Part shown: positions 37,001-49,760 of the stretch, in pieces
Layout of the letters: every line of letters begins with the position of its first letter
Position numbering within the stretch: the stretch's first letter is position 1
Origin: Anaeramoeba ignava
Taxonomy: Eukaryota; Metamonada; Anaeramoebidae
DNA: 64,000 nt
Reading direction: 5' to 3'
NCBI GenBank assembly: GCA_028826165.1
Contig: JAPDFW010000089.1
Location: forward strand, 186,001-250,000
The notes under the pieces: model-generated
Databases searched by the model: none
Seen by the model: only the letters and a program-made list of their open reading frames with translations
Told to the model about the DNA's origin: nothing
Program-made: the position numbers and the translations under genes

Positions 37001-37220
37001 AAACAAAATTTGTTTGTGTTTGATTTTGATTTTTAAACTAAAAAAAAATACATTTTCTTTCTTTTAAAATTTTTTAAAATTAATAAATATAAAAAATATA
37101 AAAAATTTGTATTTTTTTTACATGAAAACAATTAATTCCTTTTTTTTTAATAATATTTTTAATAATTTCAAAATTATTTGTTTTTTGTATTTGTAAAGTT
37201 TCTTTAGTTGAAAGTGTCAT
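34069..37220 (-). CDS. Ankyrin-BTB protein with microexons and one apparent frameshift
   Basis: Large exons: 37220-37122, 36929-36840, 36699-36604, 36537-36427, 36108-36012, 35644-35549, 35136-35044 and 34865-34069. They encode divergent ankyrin units with 'TPFHFLCQN', 'TPFHVLCKN', 'TPFMYLCQN' or 'NAFHFICQN', then a final repeat and a C-terminal BTB domain ('DFVIEVCEKEVRVHKFILEA', 'RSQLFREMF'). AG|NNN|GT islands lie in the introns: CGA 36986-36988, TAT 36772-36774, TAT 36350-36352, AGA 36182-36184, GAT 35901-35903, GAT 35769-35771, AGA 35477-35479, AAA 35204-35206, and the 4-nt AAAT 34955-34958. The last restores frame into the final exon. With all islands the protein is about 501 aa. Exon 36108-36012 is 97 nt rather than 96, with an extra A near 36040 that introduces a stop. 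BTB-ankyrin proteins are commonly cullin-3 adaptors; that role is inferred. Confidence 0.72.
35345..35470. repeat. 9-bp CAATTTAAT array in an ankyrin-BTB intron
   Basis: About 13 perfect head-to-tail copies of CAATTTAAT, immediately next to the AGA microexon candidate. Confidence 0.9.
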
Positions 37221-37265
37221 AAAAAAATGAAAATGAAAATGAAAATGAAAAAAATGAAAAAAATT
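37221..37265 (-). promoter_or_regulatory. Initiator-like TCATTT array of the ankyrin-BTB gene
   Basis: Five TCATTT/TTTTCA units in sense orientation (minus strand) end a few bases before the start codon. Confidence 0.55.
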
Positions 37266-37503
37266 ATTTTTGAGATAAATTCATTCTTTTTTAAAAAAAA
37301 AAAGAAAATATTTTGTTTTGAATGAAACTTATAAAAAAAAAAAAAGATTTGTTTTGAAAAAAAAGAAGAAGAGAAATTTGAAAGGATTTTTTTTTACACA
37401 AACCAAATAAAATTAATTAATTTTTTTTTTGATGAGAATTTTTTCTTTTTTGATGAGAATTTTTTCTTTTTTCTTTTTTCTTTTTGGTTTGTTTTTGATA
37501 AAA

Positions 37504-40283
37504 TTAAACTTGTTTTATTTGTTGTTTTGCAACTTCTTTTTGGAAATCTGTTGTCATTTTAGCAACAGATTCAGTTGCTTCTTGTTTTGCTTTTTCAGCA
37601 CTACCACCTGATGATCTGTAAAATCTATGAACTAATCTAAAAATAAAAACATCTGCAATTAATTGAACAAACCAAATTAGCATATTGACAACCATTAAAA
37701 TTCCAACAGTTTGTGCTTTTAGATCAAATGCTTTAACTAGATTGATTACTCCTCTAAAAAAGTTTTAAATTTAATTTTTATTTTAATTTTTTTTATTTTA
37801 ATTATTTTTATATTTATATTTTAATTTACCCACAACCAGTTCCAGATACACCAATAATAAAAACAGCAGAAAAAAGCATCCAAAAAAAGAAAGTACAAAA
37901 GAAAGTAAAGAACTTCAATGATTTATTCTTTCTATTAAATTTAAAATTAAAATTAAAATTAAAATTAAAATTAAAATTAAAATTAAAATTAAAATTAAAA
38001 TTAAAATTAAAATTAATATTCATTTATAAAATTAAAATTAAAATTAAAATTTATAATTAAAATTAAAATTAAAATTAAAATTAAAATTAAAATTAAAATT
38101 AAATTTAAATTTAAAATTAAAATACCTTGTTGCTTTATAAAGTAATCTATACCAAAATATCCAAGATAAAGGAGGTGAAAATAAGAAATAAGCTAATCCT
38201 AATCCAACATCATTTCCCTTATTAGGTGCACCATCAACACTTAATTTTGCAAAAACACAAATTAAATTCCAAGAAGTTCCAATAACACCCCCTTATTAAA
38301 TTATTAAATTATTAAATTATTAAATTATTAAATTATTAAATTATTAAATTATTATTTATTCAATTATTATTTATTCATTTATTAATTATTAAATAATTAT
38401 TTATTCAATTATTATTTATTAAATTATTATTTATTAAATTATTAAATTATTAAATTATTAAATTATTAAATTATTAAATTATTAAATTATTAAATTATTA
38501 AATTATTAAATTATTAAATTATTAAATTATTATTTATTCAATTATTATTTATTAAATTATTAAATTATTAAATTATTAAATTATTAAATTATTAAATTAT
38601 TAAATTATTAAATTATTAAATTATTTATTCAATTATTATTTATTAAATTATTAAATTATTAAATTATTAAATTATTCAATTATTAAATTATTCAATTATT
38701 ATTTATTCAATTATTATTTATTCATTTTTCAATTAAAAATTGTTTTTACAAATCCAAGCTAAATATGCTAAACGTATCATTCCTCGATTTTCTTTTGGAA
38801 TATCTGTAGCAATATTATGATGTAATATTGGATAACATTTTGGCCAATTATGAGGACGATGAAGATCTTCACCTTTTATTTCAAATTTTAATTTTGAATT
38901 TAATTTTGAATTTAATTTTAAATTTAATTTGAATTTTGTATTTGAATTTAATATTGAATTTAATTTCAAATTTTGTATTTGAATTTTGTATTTGAATTTA
39001 ATATTGAATTTAATTTCAAATTTTGTATTTGAATTTTGAATTTAATTTTAATTTTGAATTTTGAATTTAATTTTGAATTTAATTTTAAATTTAATTTGAA
39101 TTTAATATTGAATTTAATTTCAAATTTTGTATTTGAATTTTGAATTTAATATTGTATTTGAATTTAATTTTGAATTTAATTTTGAATTTAATTTTGAATT
39201 TAATATTTAAATTTAATTTTAAATTTAATATTGAATTTAATTTTAAATTTAATATTAAATTTAATTTTAAATTTAATTTGAATTTTGTATTTGAATTTAA
39301 TTTTAGAATTTAATTTTAGAATTTAATTTTTAATTTTGAATTTAATTTTGAATTTAATTTTGAATTTAATTTTGAATTTAATATTGAATTTAATATTGAA
39401 TTTAATATTGAATTTAATTTTAATTTTAAATTTAATTTTGAATTTAATTTTGAATTTAATTTTAATTTTGAATTTAATTTTGAATTTAATTTTGAATTTA
39501 ATATTGAATTTAATTTTAGAATTTAATTTTGAATTTAATATTGAATTTAATTTTGAATTTAATTTTGAATTTAATATTTAAATTTAATTTCAAATTTTGT
39601 ATTTGAATTTAATTTTACCTAAATATTTTTCTCTCTTTTCAATTTCTCTTTCTTTTTCATCAAGTTCAAGATTTCTTTTTTCAAGATAAAATCTTTTTTC
39701 TTCACCAGTTAATGGTTTGTCACCCATTTGTTCATCACCTTTTTTTGCTAATTAAATCATAAATTTTAACATTCCAAAAGTTTTAATTTTAATTTAATAA
39801 TAAGATGATTAATATAATTAATATAAATTTTGAAAAAATTTAATTGAAAATAATTATCAAAAAATTTTTTCATTCTTTTTTTTTTCATTTTGAAGTTATA
39901 AATGGGTTTTTAGTAATAAAGAAACAAACCAAAAGGATTATCAATTCCTTCTTTAGGAGGAGTATACTTTCTATCATATTCAAAATCATTGTCTTCATTC
40001 TTATTTTATTGAAGAAGAAATTTTTTAAAATTGAAATTTTTTAAATTTTTTAAATTTTAATCTTTAATTTTTATACCTGATTTTGTTGAAAAGGATTGAA
40101 ATTTGATAAGCCATCTTTATTATTTTGTTCATCTCGATCACTTCTTTCTGATTGTTCCTTTTTAATATTGAATTAAATTTTGAATTTTGAAATATAAATT
40201 AATTTTTTAATTTTTTAATTTTTTAATTTTTTTTTTTCAAAATAAATTACTTGAAAAGGATTAACTTGATCTGAATCAGACAT
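37504..40283 (-). CDS. SCAMP: SCAMP, secretory carrier-associated membrane protein
   Basis: Eight exons, 40283-40251, 40157-40077, 39999-39930, 39747-39619, 38872-38750, 38291-38126, 37931-37830 and 37753-37504, join in phase to 317 aa. The N-terminal tail carries three NPF motifs ('QVNPFQ', 'NFNPFQQNQ', 'DNPFG') that bind EH-domain proteins. A charged coiled segment follows ('ELDEKEREIEKREKYL'), then four membrane segments with the SCAMP pattern 'NWPKCYPILHHNIATDIP', 'PPLSWIFWYRLLYKATR' and 'VSGTGCGGVINLVKAF'. SCAMPs act in post-Golgi and endocytic recycling. Several NPF motifs each sit at an exon end. Introns 4 and 5 are large tandem repeats. Confidence 0.92.
37945..38110. repeat. SCAMP intron 6, AAAATT hexamers
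   Basis: Almost pure AATTAA hexamers within the intron spanning 37932-38125. Confidence 0.9.
38294..38732. repeat. SCAMP intron 5, 8-bp ATTAAATT repeat
   Basis: TAAATTAT octamers with TATTTATTCAAT variants fill the intron between the first and second membrane-domain exons. Confidence 0.9.
38880..39612. repeat. SCAMP intron 4, TTGAATTTAATT repeat
   Basis: AATTTTGAATTT, AATATTGAATTT and related units fill a 746-base intron (38873-39618). Confidence 0.9.
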
Positions 40284-40502
40284 TTTTTTTTAAAAAATAA
40301 AAACAAAAACAATTAAAAATTAAAAATTTAAAAAATTGAAAATAAAAAATGGAAAAAAAATGAAAATGAAAAAAGCAAAAAAAAAAAATAAAAAAATTTA
40401 AAATTATTAAATTAAAATAAAAATTAGTAATTAAATTAAAAAAATTAAAATTAAAATTAAAATTTTTTTTTCATTTTTTTTCATTTTTTAAAAAACATTA
40501 AA
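40284..40502. promoter_or_regulatory. Bidirectional promoter, SCAMP / DCTN2
   Basis: A 219-base gap between divergent genes. TCATTT elements on the minus strand near 40355-40370 face SCAMP; plus-strand TTTTTCATTTTTTTTCATTT at 40463-40485 faces DCTN2. Confidence 0.55.
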
Positions 40503-43500
40503 ATGCATCAAAATATTGAAATTTTTGAAACACCTGATATTGAAAAACCTATTCCAACAGTTAGAGTTATTCAAAAAGAAACAGATTTAAAAACTAATGA
40601 AAATGAAAATGAAAAACAAATTAAAGAAAAAGAAAAAGAAAAACAAACTGAATTTGAAATTATTTCTGAAAAACAAAAAAAATTTGAATCACCTTTACAA
40701 AGATATCAAAGACTTCAATTTGAAGTTTCTGAATTTCTTTCTGAATTAGAAGAAATAAAGGTAGAAAACTGAAGGAAAAAAAAGCATGAAAAATAATGAA
40801 TTTTTAATTATAATTATGAATATAAATATAAATATAAATATAAATATAAATATAAATATAAATATAAATATAAATATAAATATAAATATAAAAATAAATA
40901 TAAATATAAACATAAATATAAATACAAATGTAAATATAAATATAAATATAAATATAAATATAAATATAAATCTAAATATAAATATAAATCTAAATATAAA
41001 TATAAATATAATTATAAATATAAATATAAATATAAATATAAATATAAATATAAATATAAATATAAATATAAATTATAAATATAAATATAAATATAAATAT
41101 AAATATAAATATAAATATAATTATAATTATAAATATAAAATATAAATATAAATATAAATATAAATTATAAATAAAATATAAAATATAACATAAATATAAA
41201 TATAAATATAAAATATAAATATAAATATAAATATAAATATAAATATAAATATAAATATAAATATAAATATAAACATAAAATAAATATAAATATAAATATA
41301 AATATAAATATAAATATAAATATAAATATAAATATAAATATAAATATAAATATAAATATAAATATAAATATAAATATAAATAAATATAAATATAAATATA
41401 AATATAAATATAAAATATAAATATAAATATAAATATAAATATATAAATATAAATATAAATATAAATATAAATATAAATATAAATATAAATATAAATATAA
41501 ATATAAATATAAATATAAATATAAATATAAATATAAATATAAATATAAATATAAATATAAACATAAATATAAATATAAAATATAAATATAAAATAAAAAA
41601 TATAAATATAAAATATAAATATAAATATAAATATAAATATAAATATAAATATAAAAATAAAATATAAAATATAAATATAAATATAAATATAAATATAAAT
41701 ATAAATATAAATATAAATATAAATATAAATATAAATATAAATATAAATATAAATATAAATATAAATATAAATATAAATATAAATATAAATATAAATATAA
41801 ATATAACAAATATAAATATAAATATAAATATAAATATAAATATAAATATAAAATATAAATATAAATATAAATATAAATATAAATATAAATATAAATATAA
41901 ATATAAATATAAATATAAATATAAATATAAATATAAAATATAAATATAAATATAAATATAAATATAAATATAAATATAAATATAAATATAAATATAAATA
42001 TAAATATAAATATAAATATAAATATAAATATAAAAAAAATATAAATATAAAATATAAATATAAATAAATATAAATATAAATATAAATATAAATATAAAAT
42101 ATAAAACATAAAATACAAATATATAAATATAAATATAAATATAAATATAAATATAAATATAAATATAAATATAAATATAAATATAAATATAAATATAAAT
42201 ATAAATATAAATATAAATATAAATATAAATATAAATATAAATATAAATATAAATATAAATATAAATATAAATATAAATATAAATATAAATTATAAATATA
42301 AATATAAATATAATTATAAATATAAATATAAATATAAATATAAATATAAATATAAATATAAATATAAATATAAATATAAATATAAATATAAATATAAATA
42401 TAAATATAAATATAAATATAAATATAAATATAAATATAAATATAAATATAAATATAAATATAAATATAAATATAAATATAAATATAAATATTAATATAAA
42501 TATAAATATAAATATAATTATAATAATAAATATAAATATAAATATCAATATAAATATAAATATAAATACAATTTAAATTTTTATTGAATTTTTATTGAAT
42601 TTTTAAAAATAAATAGAAAATTAATGAAAACAAACAAAATATATCCACAGTTGAATTATCAAGTTTATTACAAAATTTCCAAAAGCAATTTAATCATTAT
42701 AATGTGGAGACATTTTCATCACCAATAAATTCAGTCTCACATTTAAAAAGTGAAATTGAACAATTCAAAGAAGAAAAAACAAAAAAACAACCAGAAAAAA
42801 CAATTTCTTATGAATTAAAAGCACCAAATTTTTCAAAAAGTAACAAAAATTCTGAAAAATTTGTTGAATTTGAAAAAAGAATTGCTCAACTTGAAAATGA
42901 AGTTGGAATCAATAAAGTTAAATTGAATGTTAAACAGGAATCTTTAGTTTCAACTGTTTTGAGAATGAAAGATTTGATTAAGATTGGAAAAACTCAAAAT
43001 ATTATTGAAATTGAAAAACGTATTGAAAGTTTAAATGAAAGACTTGATTTGTTTGAAAAACATCAAGTTTCTCAAAAACAAGAAATTCATAATTCAAATG
43101 TATATTTTTTAATTAAAAATTAAAATTAAAATTAAAATTAAAATTAAAATTGAATTAAATTAAAAATTAAAATTAAAATTAAAATTAATATAAAATTAAA
43201 ATTAAAATTAAAATTAAAATTAAAATTAAAATTAAAATTAAAATTAAAATTAAAATTAAAATTAAAATTAAAATTAAAATTAAAATTAAAATTAAAATTA
43301 AAATTAAAATTAAAATTTATTAGATTTCTGAAATGGAAGAAATGTGTGAAAGATGGGAAATTATTATAAATCAACTTCCTTTAATAATTTTACGTCTTAA
43401 AGCTTTAAAGATTTGTGAAGAAGAAAGAATTTCATTAAAAAACAGATTAGAAGAATTAAAAGAAAAACAATCACAAATTGAAAATTTACTTTCAAAACAT

Positions 43501-43691
43501 AACATTCAATTAAAAGAGGTTTGTTTTTTAATTTTTAATTTTTAATTTTTAATTTAATTTTTAATTTAATTTTTAATTTTTAATTTTATAAAAAAAAGTT
43601 CACTCAAAAATTTACTCAAAATATCAAAATTATTGAAGAAAATATTCGAAAATTAGACTCTTCAATTGCTTCTTTAACAAGAAAAAAATGA
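40503..43691 (+). CDS. DCTN2: Dynactin subunit 2 (p50 dynamitin)
   Basis: Exons 40503-40760, 42617-43099, 43324-43518 and 43599-43691 join in phase to 342 aa. Family landmarks: '[20 protein letters not shown]' (compare dynamitin TPQQKYQRLLHEV), '[10 protein letters not shown]', '[16 protein letters not shown]', '[20 protein letters not shown]', and a C-terminal coiled coil ending '[15 protein letters not shown]'. Dynamitin forms the shoulder of dynactin, the activator of cytoplasmic dynein. Its presence implies dynein-based transport. Intron 1 is a 1.86 kb TATAAA tract; the chosen acceptor (AAATAG at 42616) keeps the frame, and a second possible acceptor (CCACAG) lies further downstream. Confidence 0.88.
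40761..42616. repeat. DCTN2 intron 1, TATAAA hexamers
   Basis: About 1.8 kb of TATAAA hexamers with occasional one-base slips. The minus strand is open for 473 codons of Ile/Phe or Tyr/Leu, purely as a result of the hexamer unit. Confidence 0.93.
43100..43323. repeat. DCTN2 intron 2, AAAATT hexamers
   Basis: A GT-AG intron composed of AATTAA hexamers. Confidence 0.9.
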
Positions 43692-43958
43692 AACTAAAAA
43701 ATTAAAAAAAAAGAAAAAAGAAGAAAAAAAAATTTTTTTACTTTCCAATTCCACTTTTTTTTTTATTCTTCTTCAATAACTTTTTCAACATTTAATTAAT
43801 TTGGAAGAATTTCCTTTTTTAAAAAGAAAAAAAAAATAATTAATTTTCGAACTTTTTATTTTTAAAAGAATAATTTTGATTCAATTCAATTCAATTTTAA
43901 AATGAAAAATTTAAAAATGAAAAAATTTAAAAATGAAAAATTTAAAAATGAAAAAAAT

Positions 43959-46900
43959 TTAAAAGAAAGAACCAAGAATTGCTTTGCAAATCAAATCACT
44001 TTCTGATTGAATAACGACATGAATAGAAACACCATCATTTTTAGAATATTTCATACCCAATTTAGCTAAAACCAAAGAATCACCAAGAAAAGTACCACTT
44101 AAAAGAAGAATATGAGAATTTTGAGATTTAACGACATCAGTTCCATCACAAGGAGCCAAACCCAAGAAATCACAAATAGTACCAACAGCATCTTGTAAAT
44201 TCTTCATTGAACTAAATTGGATAACTTGAGTTACTTTTGGAATTTTTGATTCTTTCATAATTTTCCAATTATGATTAAAATTTGGAATTTCTGTTTTTAA
44301 AATGTAATCTGATATTGTAATTGTTAAGTCTTCAAGTTGATATTCATCTTGTATTGATTCCCCAATTATTTCTCCTGTTGTTGGATCGCATTCTTTACTT
44401 TCAAATAATAATGTATTTGTGAAACTTCCTGATGGAAAGCTTTTACTTGGAAATTCATAACAAATAAATGCTGATTTTGTTTTGTTGAATTTTAGTTTCG
44501 GAATTGGAATTGTTTTTTTTGCAATAAATTCATTTTCTTCTCTTTTTTCCATTCTAATTTGAACATTTTCCAAAACAACATCCTTTAGAGTATTTGTGCA
44601 TTCAAACTAAATTAAATATATTTTTGAATTAAATATTTTTAAATTAAATATATTTAAATTAAATATATTTAAATTAAATATATTTAAATTAAATATATTT
44701 AAATTAAATATATTTTTGAATTAAATATTTTTAAATTAAATATATTTAAATTAAATATTTTTTTGAATTAAATATATTAAATATATTTTTGAATTAAATA
44801 TATTAAATATTTCTAAATTAAATATATTTTTGAATTAAATATATTTTAAATTAAATATTTTTTTAAATTAAATATTTTTAAATTTCATTCCTCATACACG
44901 AAATATAATGTGATTGGGAAAAAGATATTTAACACATTTGACTATATATTCTGTTTCTTTTTCAGTTAATGGTTGAATATCTGATATTTTATATAATCTT
45001 CCTAAATCTTTGAAATGTTTATCCAATTCATTAATATTAAAAGATTTGCTTTCTTGTTGTTGAAGGATGATTCTTTTTTGCATTTCATCTAAAAAAAATT
45101 TTTTGAATAAATATTGTTTTCATGTTTTAAAATCTTTTCAAATGTTTTCATGTTTTAAAATATTTTTTATCTTTTAAAATATTTTTTATCTTTTAAAATA
45201 TTTTTTATCTTTTAAAATATTTATCTTTTAAAATATTTATCTTTTCAAATATTTTTTATCTTTTCAAATATTTTTTATCTTTTCAAATATTTTTTATCTT
45301 TTCAAATGTTTTCATGTTTTAAAATATTTTTTATCTTTTCAAATATTTTTCATCTTTTCAAATATTTATTTATCTTTTCAAATATTTTCATGTTTTAAAA
45401 TATTTTTTATCTTTTCAAATATTTTTGAATAAATATTGTTTTTATCTTTTCAAATATTTTCTATCTTTTCAAATATTTATTTTTGTTTTAAAATATTTTT
45501 TATCTTTTAAAATATTTTTCATCTTTTAAAATATTTATTATCTTTTAAAATATTTATCTTTGTTTTTATTTTTTTTTATTGTCAAATTTAAATACCAATC
45601 TCAGCTCCACGCTTAAATAAGGCTTTAATATCTAAAGGAGAATCAACAAGACTGTTTTTATATTCAAGAAGAGTCGACTCCAAAGAATCCAAAGAACATT
45701 CAACTTTTTGGAAATAAAACAAACTATTTTGATCCAAATGATTTGATTTAAAAAAATCGTTGAAAAAAGAAGAATAAAAAGTAGCTCGATCACGAACTTC
45801 ATCATCAGAATCATTAAGAGCTTGAGAGATGATAAAAAGAATCTTCTTTGAAATAAGGGGATCTGAAGGATTATTAATAACAAACTTAGAAAGAGCATTA
45901 ACAGCAACAGAACGAACAAAACCTTTATCAAGAACTAAACGGTTATAGATAAATTTAATAAATCTTTCAGGATTAGGAAGTTTTGAGCCTTCTTCACCAA
46001 GAAAACTAATAAGAATAACAATCAATTGATCGTATTCAAAATCCTCGATAATTTCGCAGATATTTTTCATGCCTAGTTCCTTTGAATCAGGAATCATTTT
46101 AATAACGTAAATTAAGGCGTTCATAACGGTTTTTTTGTATTCAAATTTGCCGCGTTTTCTGAGACACTGGGAGAAGAAATTAATATAAAGAGGATATTCA
46201 GCGGGTATTTGGACGCATAAATCTCTGAGAGCTTCTATGATTGTGATCTTGAGATTGTCGTCCATTGTAAAGGTGATGTTGATCAATTCAGGAACAAGAC
46301 TGCGGATCTGAGAAATCGACCCTGATTTCATGAGTGTTGTGATTGCCAAAGTGGAAATTGTCTTGTGTTTGTCTTTCGCAAGAACTTCGAGATTCTCATT
46401 GCATGATGAGATGAGTGTTGGGTCTTTTTTTCCGAGATCCGCAATGATTTTCATCGAGGCAAATCGCAGAATTGCTCGTTGAGAATTAAGAAATAATTGC
46501 AATACAGAGACTGCAAGGGCTATTGTTGCCTTGGGCGTGTTTGGGATTGAGCAGATCGTCTTGGCAGCCTCCAGAATAACCATCTCATTCTTGTATTTCA
46601 AGCAAGAATAGCAATAGTCAAAAAAGAGTTCTTTAATTTTGGGATTGGTTTCTGGAGTGATGATCTGCTTTCCAAATCGCATTATTAAACAGTGCGAATA
46701 TGGAGAGAGTATTTTCTCTTTTCTTCGCGTCATTACAGAAACAAACTTTGTTAATGCAAGTTTATCTTCGCTTTTGATCCTGATGATCAATCCAAGTGAT
46801 AAATACTGGACAATTGATGATGTTGAATTTAATGATCCAGCTGATAATAGCTCATTCACCCATTTCTTGATGAGGCTGGGCGACATTTTGTAGAAGTGAT

Positions 46901-48266
46901 GTCCCGCAATCAATGCTGAACTTGCAACGTACGGGTTTTTGTCAACAATTGCTTGTTTTATGTAGCGCTCAAGATGGGGTATCATTGTTTGATCAATTAT
47001 TCTTGGTAATGTTCGCAATCCGTTAGCTCGAAATACTGCGCTTGTTGAGTTCATATCTTTTGATAAACTTTGTGTTACAATGATTACGTCTTCGCTTAAT
47101 TTGGCTAGTTCGGATATTAAAAGGTAGACAAATCTCCGAAGGACAACCTTTTGGGAATTATTTTAATTTTAATTTAAATTTTATAAATGAATTTTAATTT
47201 TATAAATGAATTTTAATTTTAATTTAATAAATGAATTTTAATTTTAATTTTAATTTTAATTTTAATTTTATAAAAGAATTTTAATTTTAATATTATAAAT
47301 AAATTTTAATTTTAATTTTATAAATGAATTTTAATTTTAATATTAATTATAATTTTATAAATGAATTTTAATTTTAATTTTAATTTTGATTTTAATTTTA
47401 ATTTTATAAATTAATTTTAATTTTAATTTTAATTTAAATTTTAATTTAAATTTTAATTTTATAAATGAATTTTGATTTTAATTTTATAAATGAATTTTAA
47501 TTTTAATTTTATAAATGAATTTTATATTAATTTTAATTTTAATTTTAATTTTAATTTTAATTTTAATTTTTAAATTTAATTTTAAATTTAATTTTAATTT
47601 TAATTTTATAAAAGAATTTTTAATTTTAATATTAATTTTAATTTTTAATATTAATTTTAATTTTAATTTTAATTTTAATTTTAATTTTAATTTTAATTTT
47701 ATAAATGAATTTTAATTTTAATTTTAATTTTAATTTTAATTTTAATTTTAATTTTAATATTAATTTTAATTTTAATTTTAATTTTAATATTAATTTTAAT
47801 TTTAATATTAATTTAAATTTTAAATTTATAAATGAATTTTAATTATAATTTTATAAATGAATTTTAATTTTAATTTTAATTTTGATTTTAATTTTAATTT
47901 TATAAATTAATTTTAATTTTAATTTTAATTTAAATTTTAATTATATAAATGAATTTTATTTTATAAATGAATTTTAATTTTATTTTTAATTTTAATTTTA
48001 TTTTTATTTTTATAAATGAATTTTAATTTTCAACGCACATCATTCGATTCAAAAAGTTTTGTTACTGCAAAAAATAATCTTGTTGCTTCTTTTTTGGTTA
48101 TTTTTGTTGAATATCCTTGAGAAAGAATATAAAGTATTTTTGTCACTTGTGATAAACATTTTTTAGTTTGAATAGGATATTCTTGAAAAATTTCTGCATC
48201 TTGAATAACTTTTGAAGGATCTAAATGCAAAAAAGGTTTTGTTTTTTTTATTTGATTTTGTTGCAT
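43959..48266 (-). CDS. COPG: Coatomer subunit gamma (COPI gamma-COP)
   Basis: Exons 48266-48039, 47147-45596, 45088-44898 and 44606-43959 join in phase to 872 aa, almost the human COPG1 length (874). The trunk domain shows 'QEYPIQTKKCLSQVTKILYI', 'ATRLFFAVTKLFESND', 'LSEDVIIVTQSLSKDM', 'IERYIKQAIVDK'-type sequence ('LERYIKQAIVDKNPYVASSA') and HEAT repeats. The hinge is short. The appendage has 'LTEKETEYIVKCVKYLFPNH', 'ECTNTLKDVVLENVQIRME', 'ECDPTTGEI', 'DEYQLEDLTITISDYI' and 'DAVGTICDFLGLAPCDGTD'. Gamma-COP is the adaptin-like core subunit of COPI coats on Golgi-derived vesicles. Exon 2 is noticeably less AT-rich than its surroundings. All introns are repeat-filled. Confidence 0.95.
44607..44897. 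repeat. COPG intron 3, TTTAAATTAAATATA repeat
   Basis: Units of AAATTAAATATATTT and ATTTTTGAATTAAATA fill the intron before the appendage-coding exon. Confidence 0.88.
45089..45595. repeat. COPG intron 2, ~18-bp TATCTTTTCAAATATTTT repeat
   Basis: Irregular 17-19 bp units, TTTTATCTTTTAAAATATT and TTTTCATGTTTTAAAATATT, between trunk and appendage exons. Confidence 0.88.
47148..48038. repeat. COPG intron 1, AATTTT hexamers with ATAAATGAATTTT interruptions
   Basis: An 891-base intron dominated by TTTAAT hexamers on the plus strand, punctuated by TTTATAAATGAATTTT blocks. Confidence 0.9.
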
Positions 48267-48325
48267 TTTATTTTTTTTAAATGAAAAAAAAATGAAAAAA
48301 AAATGAAAAAAAAAAATTGAAAAAT
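48267..48325 (-). promoter_or_regulatory. Initiator-like element of COPG
   Basis: Three TCATTT elements in T runs on the minus strand lie within 50 bases of the COPG start codon. The remaining spacer to 48586 is AT-rich with short AAAGT and AAATGT repeats. Confidence 0.5.
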
Positions 48326-48586
48326 TGAAAATTTTTTTTTGTTTTGGAATCTAGTTTTTATTTTTGTGAATCAAAATCTTCTGAAAAAAAAAAATGAAAA
48401 GTAAAAAAGTAAAAAAGTAAAAAAGTAAAGAAAAAGTAATTAAAGGAAAAATGATTAAATTTGTTGTTTTTTTTTAAATGAAGTTGAAGAATTAATCTCA
48501 TTCAAATTATTTTAAATCAATCAATGTCAATCCAATTTTAAATGTAAATTTTTAAATGTAAATGTAAATGTAAATGTAATTTTGAT

Positions 48587-49760
48587 TTATTTTTGTTGAT
48601 TGTCAATTTGAACATCCATTGTTTCTTTTGCTTGTTCTATGTTTTTAGTTTGTTGTGCTTTTTTTCCTTTTCTTGTAAGTCTCTTTTTAGGAACAAATTT
48701 AGTTTTTTTGAGTTTTTCTAATTTTGGTAAATGTTTTTGAAGAATAGCTGAATCCTTATCTTTTTGAACTAATTCTTCAAGAGCTTGTTTAATAATTTTG
48801 TTTTTCTAAATGATAATTAAAATTTAATAATCAAAATTAAAATTTAAAATAAAATTAAAATTATAATTAAATTAAAATTAAAATTAAAATAAAAATAAAA
48901 TCAAATTAAAATTAAATTAAAATAAAAATAAAAATAAAATCATAATTAAATTAAAATTAAATTAAAATAAAATCATAATTAAATTAAAATTAAATTAAAA
49001 TAAAAATTCATTTATAAAATTAAAATTCAATATTAAAATTAAAATAAAATTAAAATTAAAATCAAAATTAAAATCAAATTAAAATTAAAATGTTTAAAAT
49101 TTAAATGTTTAAAAACTAACCTCTTGTTTCTTAATATTGATTTTAAAACGTCCAAAATCACTTAAAGAAGCTCTTTTTTGACGAATCAATAATTTTTTTC
49201 CCCAAGCACTATTTTTCCACTTATTAGCAATATCAGCTTTTTCATAAGCTTTCATAAGAGTTTTAAGTTTAGCTCCATGTGGAATTTTAACTTTTAAATT
49301 TGTAAGTGTAATTCTTTTTATTGAAATAGCATGTCGAGGAACATGATTAACTTTTGAAGGTCCATCAACAAGAACCTAATTAATTATAAAATTAATATTA
49401 ATTTTAATTTTAATTTTGATTTAATTTTATATTTAAATTTTAATTTATATTGAATTATAATTTTATATTTAAATTTAATTTTAATTTTAATTTTAATTTT
49501 AATTTTATTTTTAATTTTAATTATAATTATAATTTTAATTATAATTTTATATTGAATTTTAATTTTAATTTTAATTTTAATTTTAATTTTAATTATAATT
49601 TTATATTGAATTTTAATTTTATATTTAATTTGAATTTTAATTATAATTTTACTTTGTTTTGATCTATAACATCAATAATAACACAAGTTCTATTTGTGAA
49701 AGGTCCATATGTAATTAAAGCAACTCTTCCAATTTCAATATATTTTTCTCGAAATGCCAT
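48587..49760 (-). CDS. RPL14: 60S ribosomal protein eL14
   Basis: Exons 49760-49653, 49375-49121 and 48805-48587 join in phase to 193 aa. eL14 features: '[19 protein letters not shown]', '[19 protein letters not shown]', '[15 protein letters not shown]', '[17 protein letters not shown]' and 'LSDFGRFKI', followed by a basic tail '[13 protein letters not shown]'. It is a large-subunit ribosomal protein. The start codon is directly preceded on the minus strand by TAATAG, which looks like a splice acceptor, while the T-rich initiator-like motif is about 190 bases further upstream. This suggests an intron in the 5' leader. Confidence 0.93.
48820..49110. repeat. eL14 intron 2, AATTAAAAT repeats
   Basis: Irregular AAAATTAAAATTAAATT units fill the intron. 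Confidence 0.85.
49380..49650. repeat. eL14 intron 1, AATTTT repeats
   Basis: TTTTAA hexamers with ATATTGAATTTT and AATTATAATTTT variants fill the intron. Confidence 0.88.

Noticed and set aside
36986-37037. A 52-nt exon in the ankyrin-BTB gene after the acceptor at 37038
   Set aside because: It breaks frame with the next exon in every phase; the 3-nt CGA island at its end gives a consistent frame.
41127-42548. A 473-codon open frame on the minus strand in the DCTN2 intron
   Set aside because: It is a direct translation of TATAAA hexamers (Ile/Phe/Tyr/Leu only), lies in a phase-compatible intron and has no family features.
42653-42660. CCACAG at about 42653 as acceptor of DCTN2 intron 1
   Set aside because: Possible, but the upstream acceptor AAATAG at 42616 is typical of this genome and gives an in-frame helical segment.
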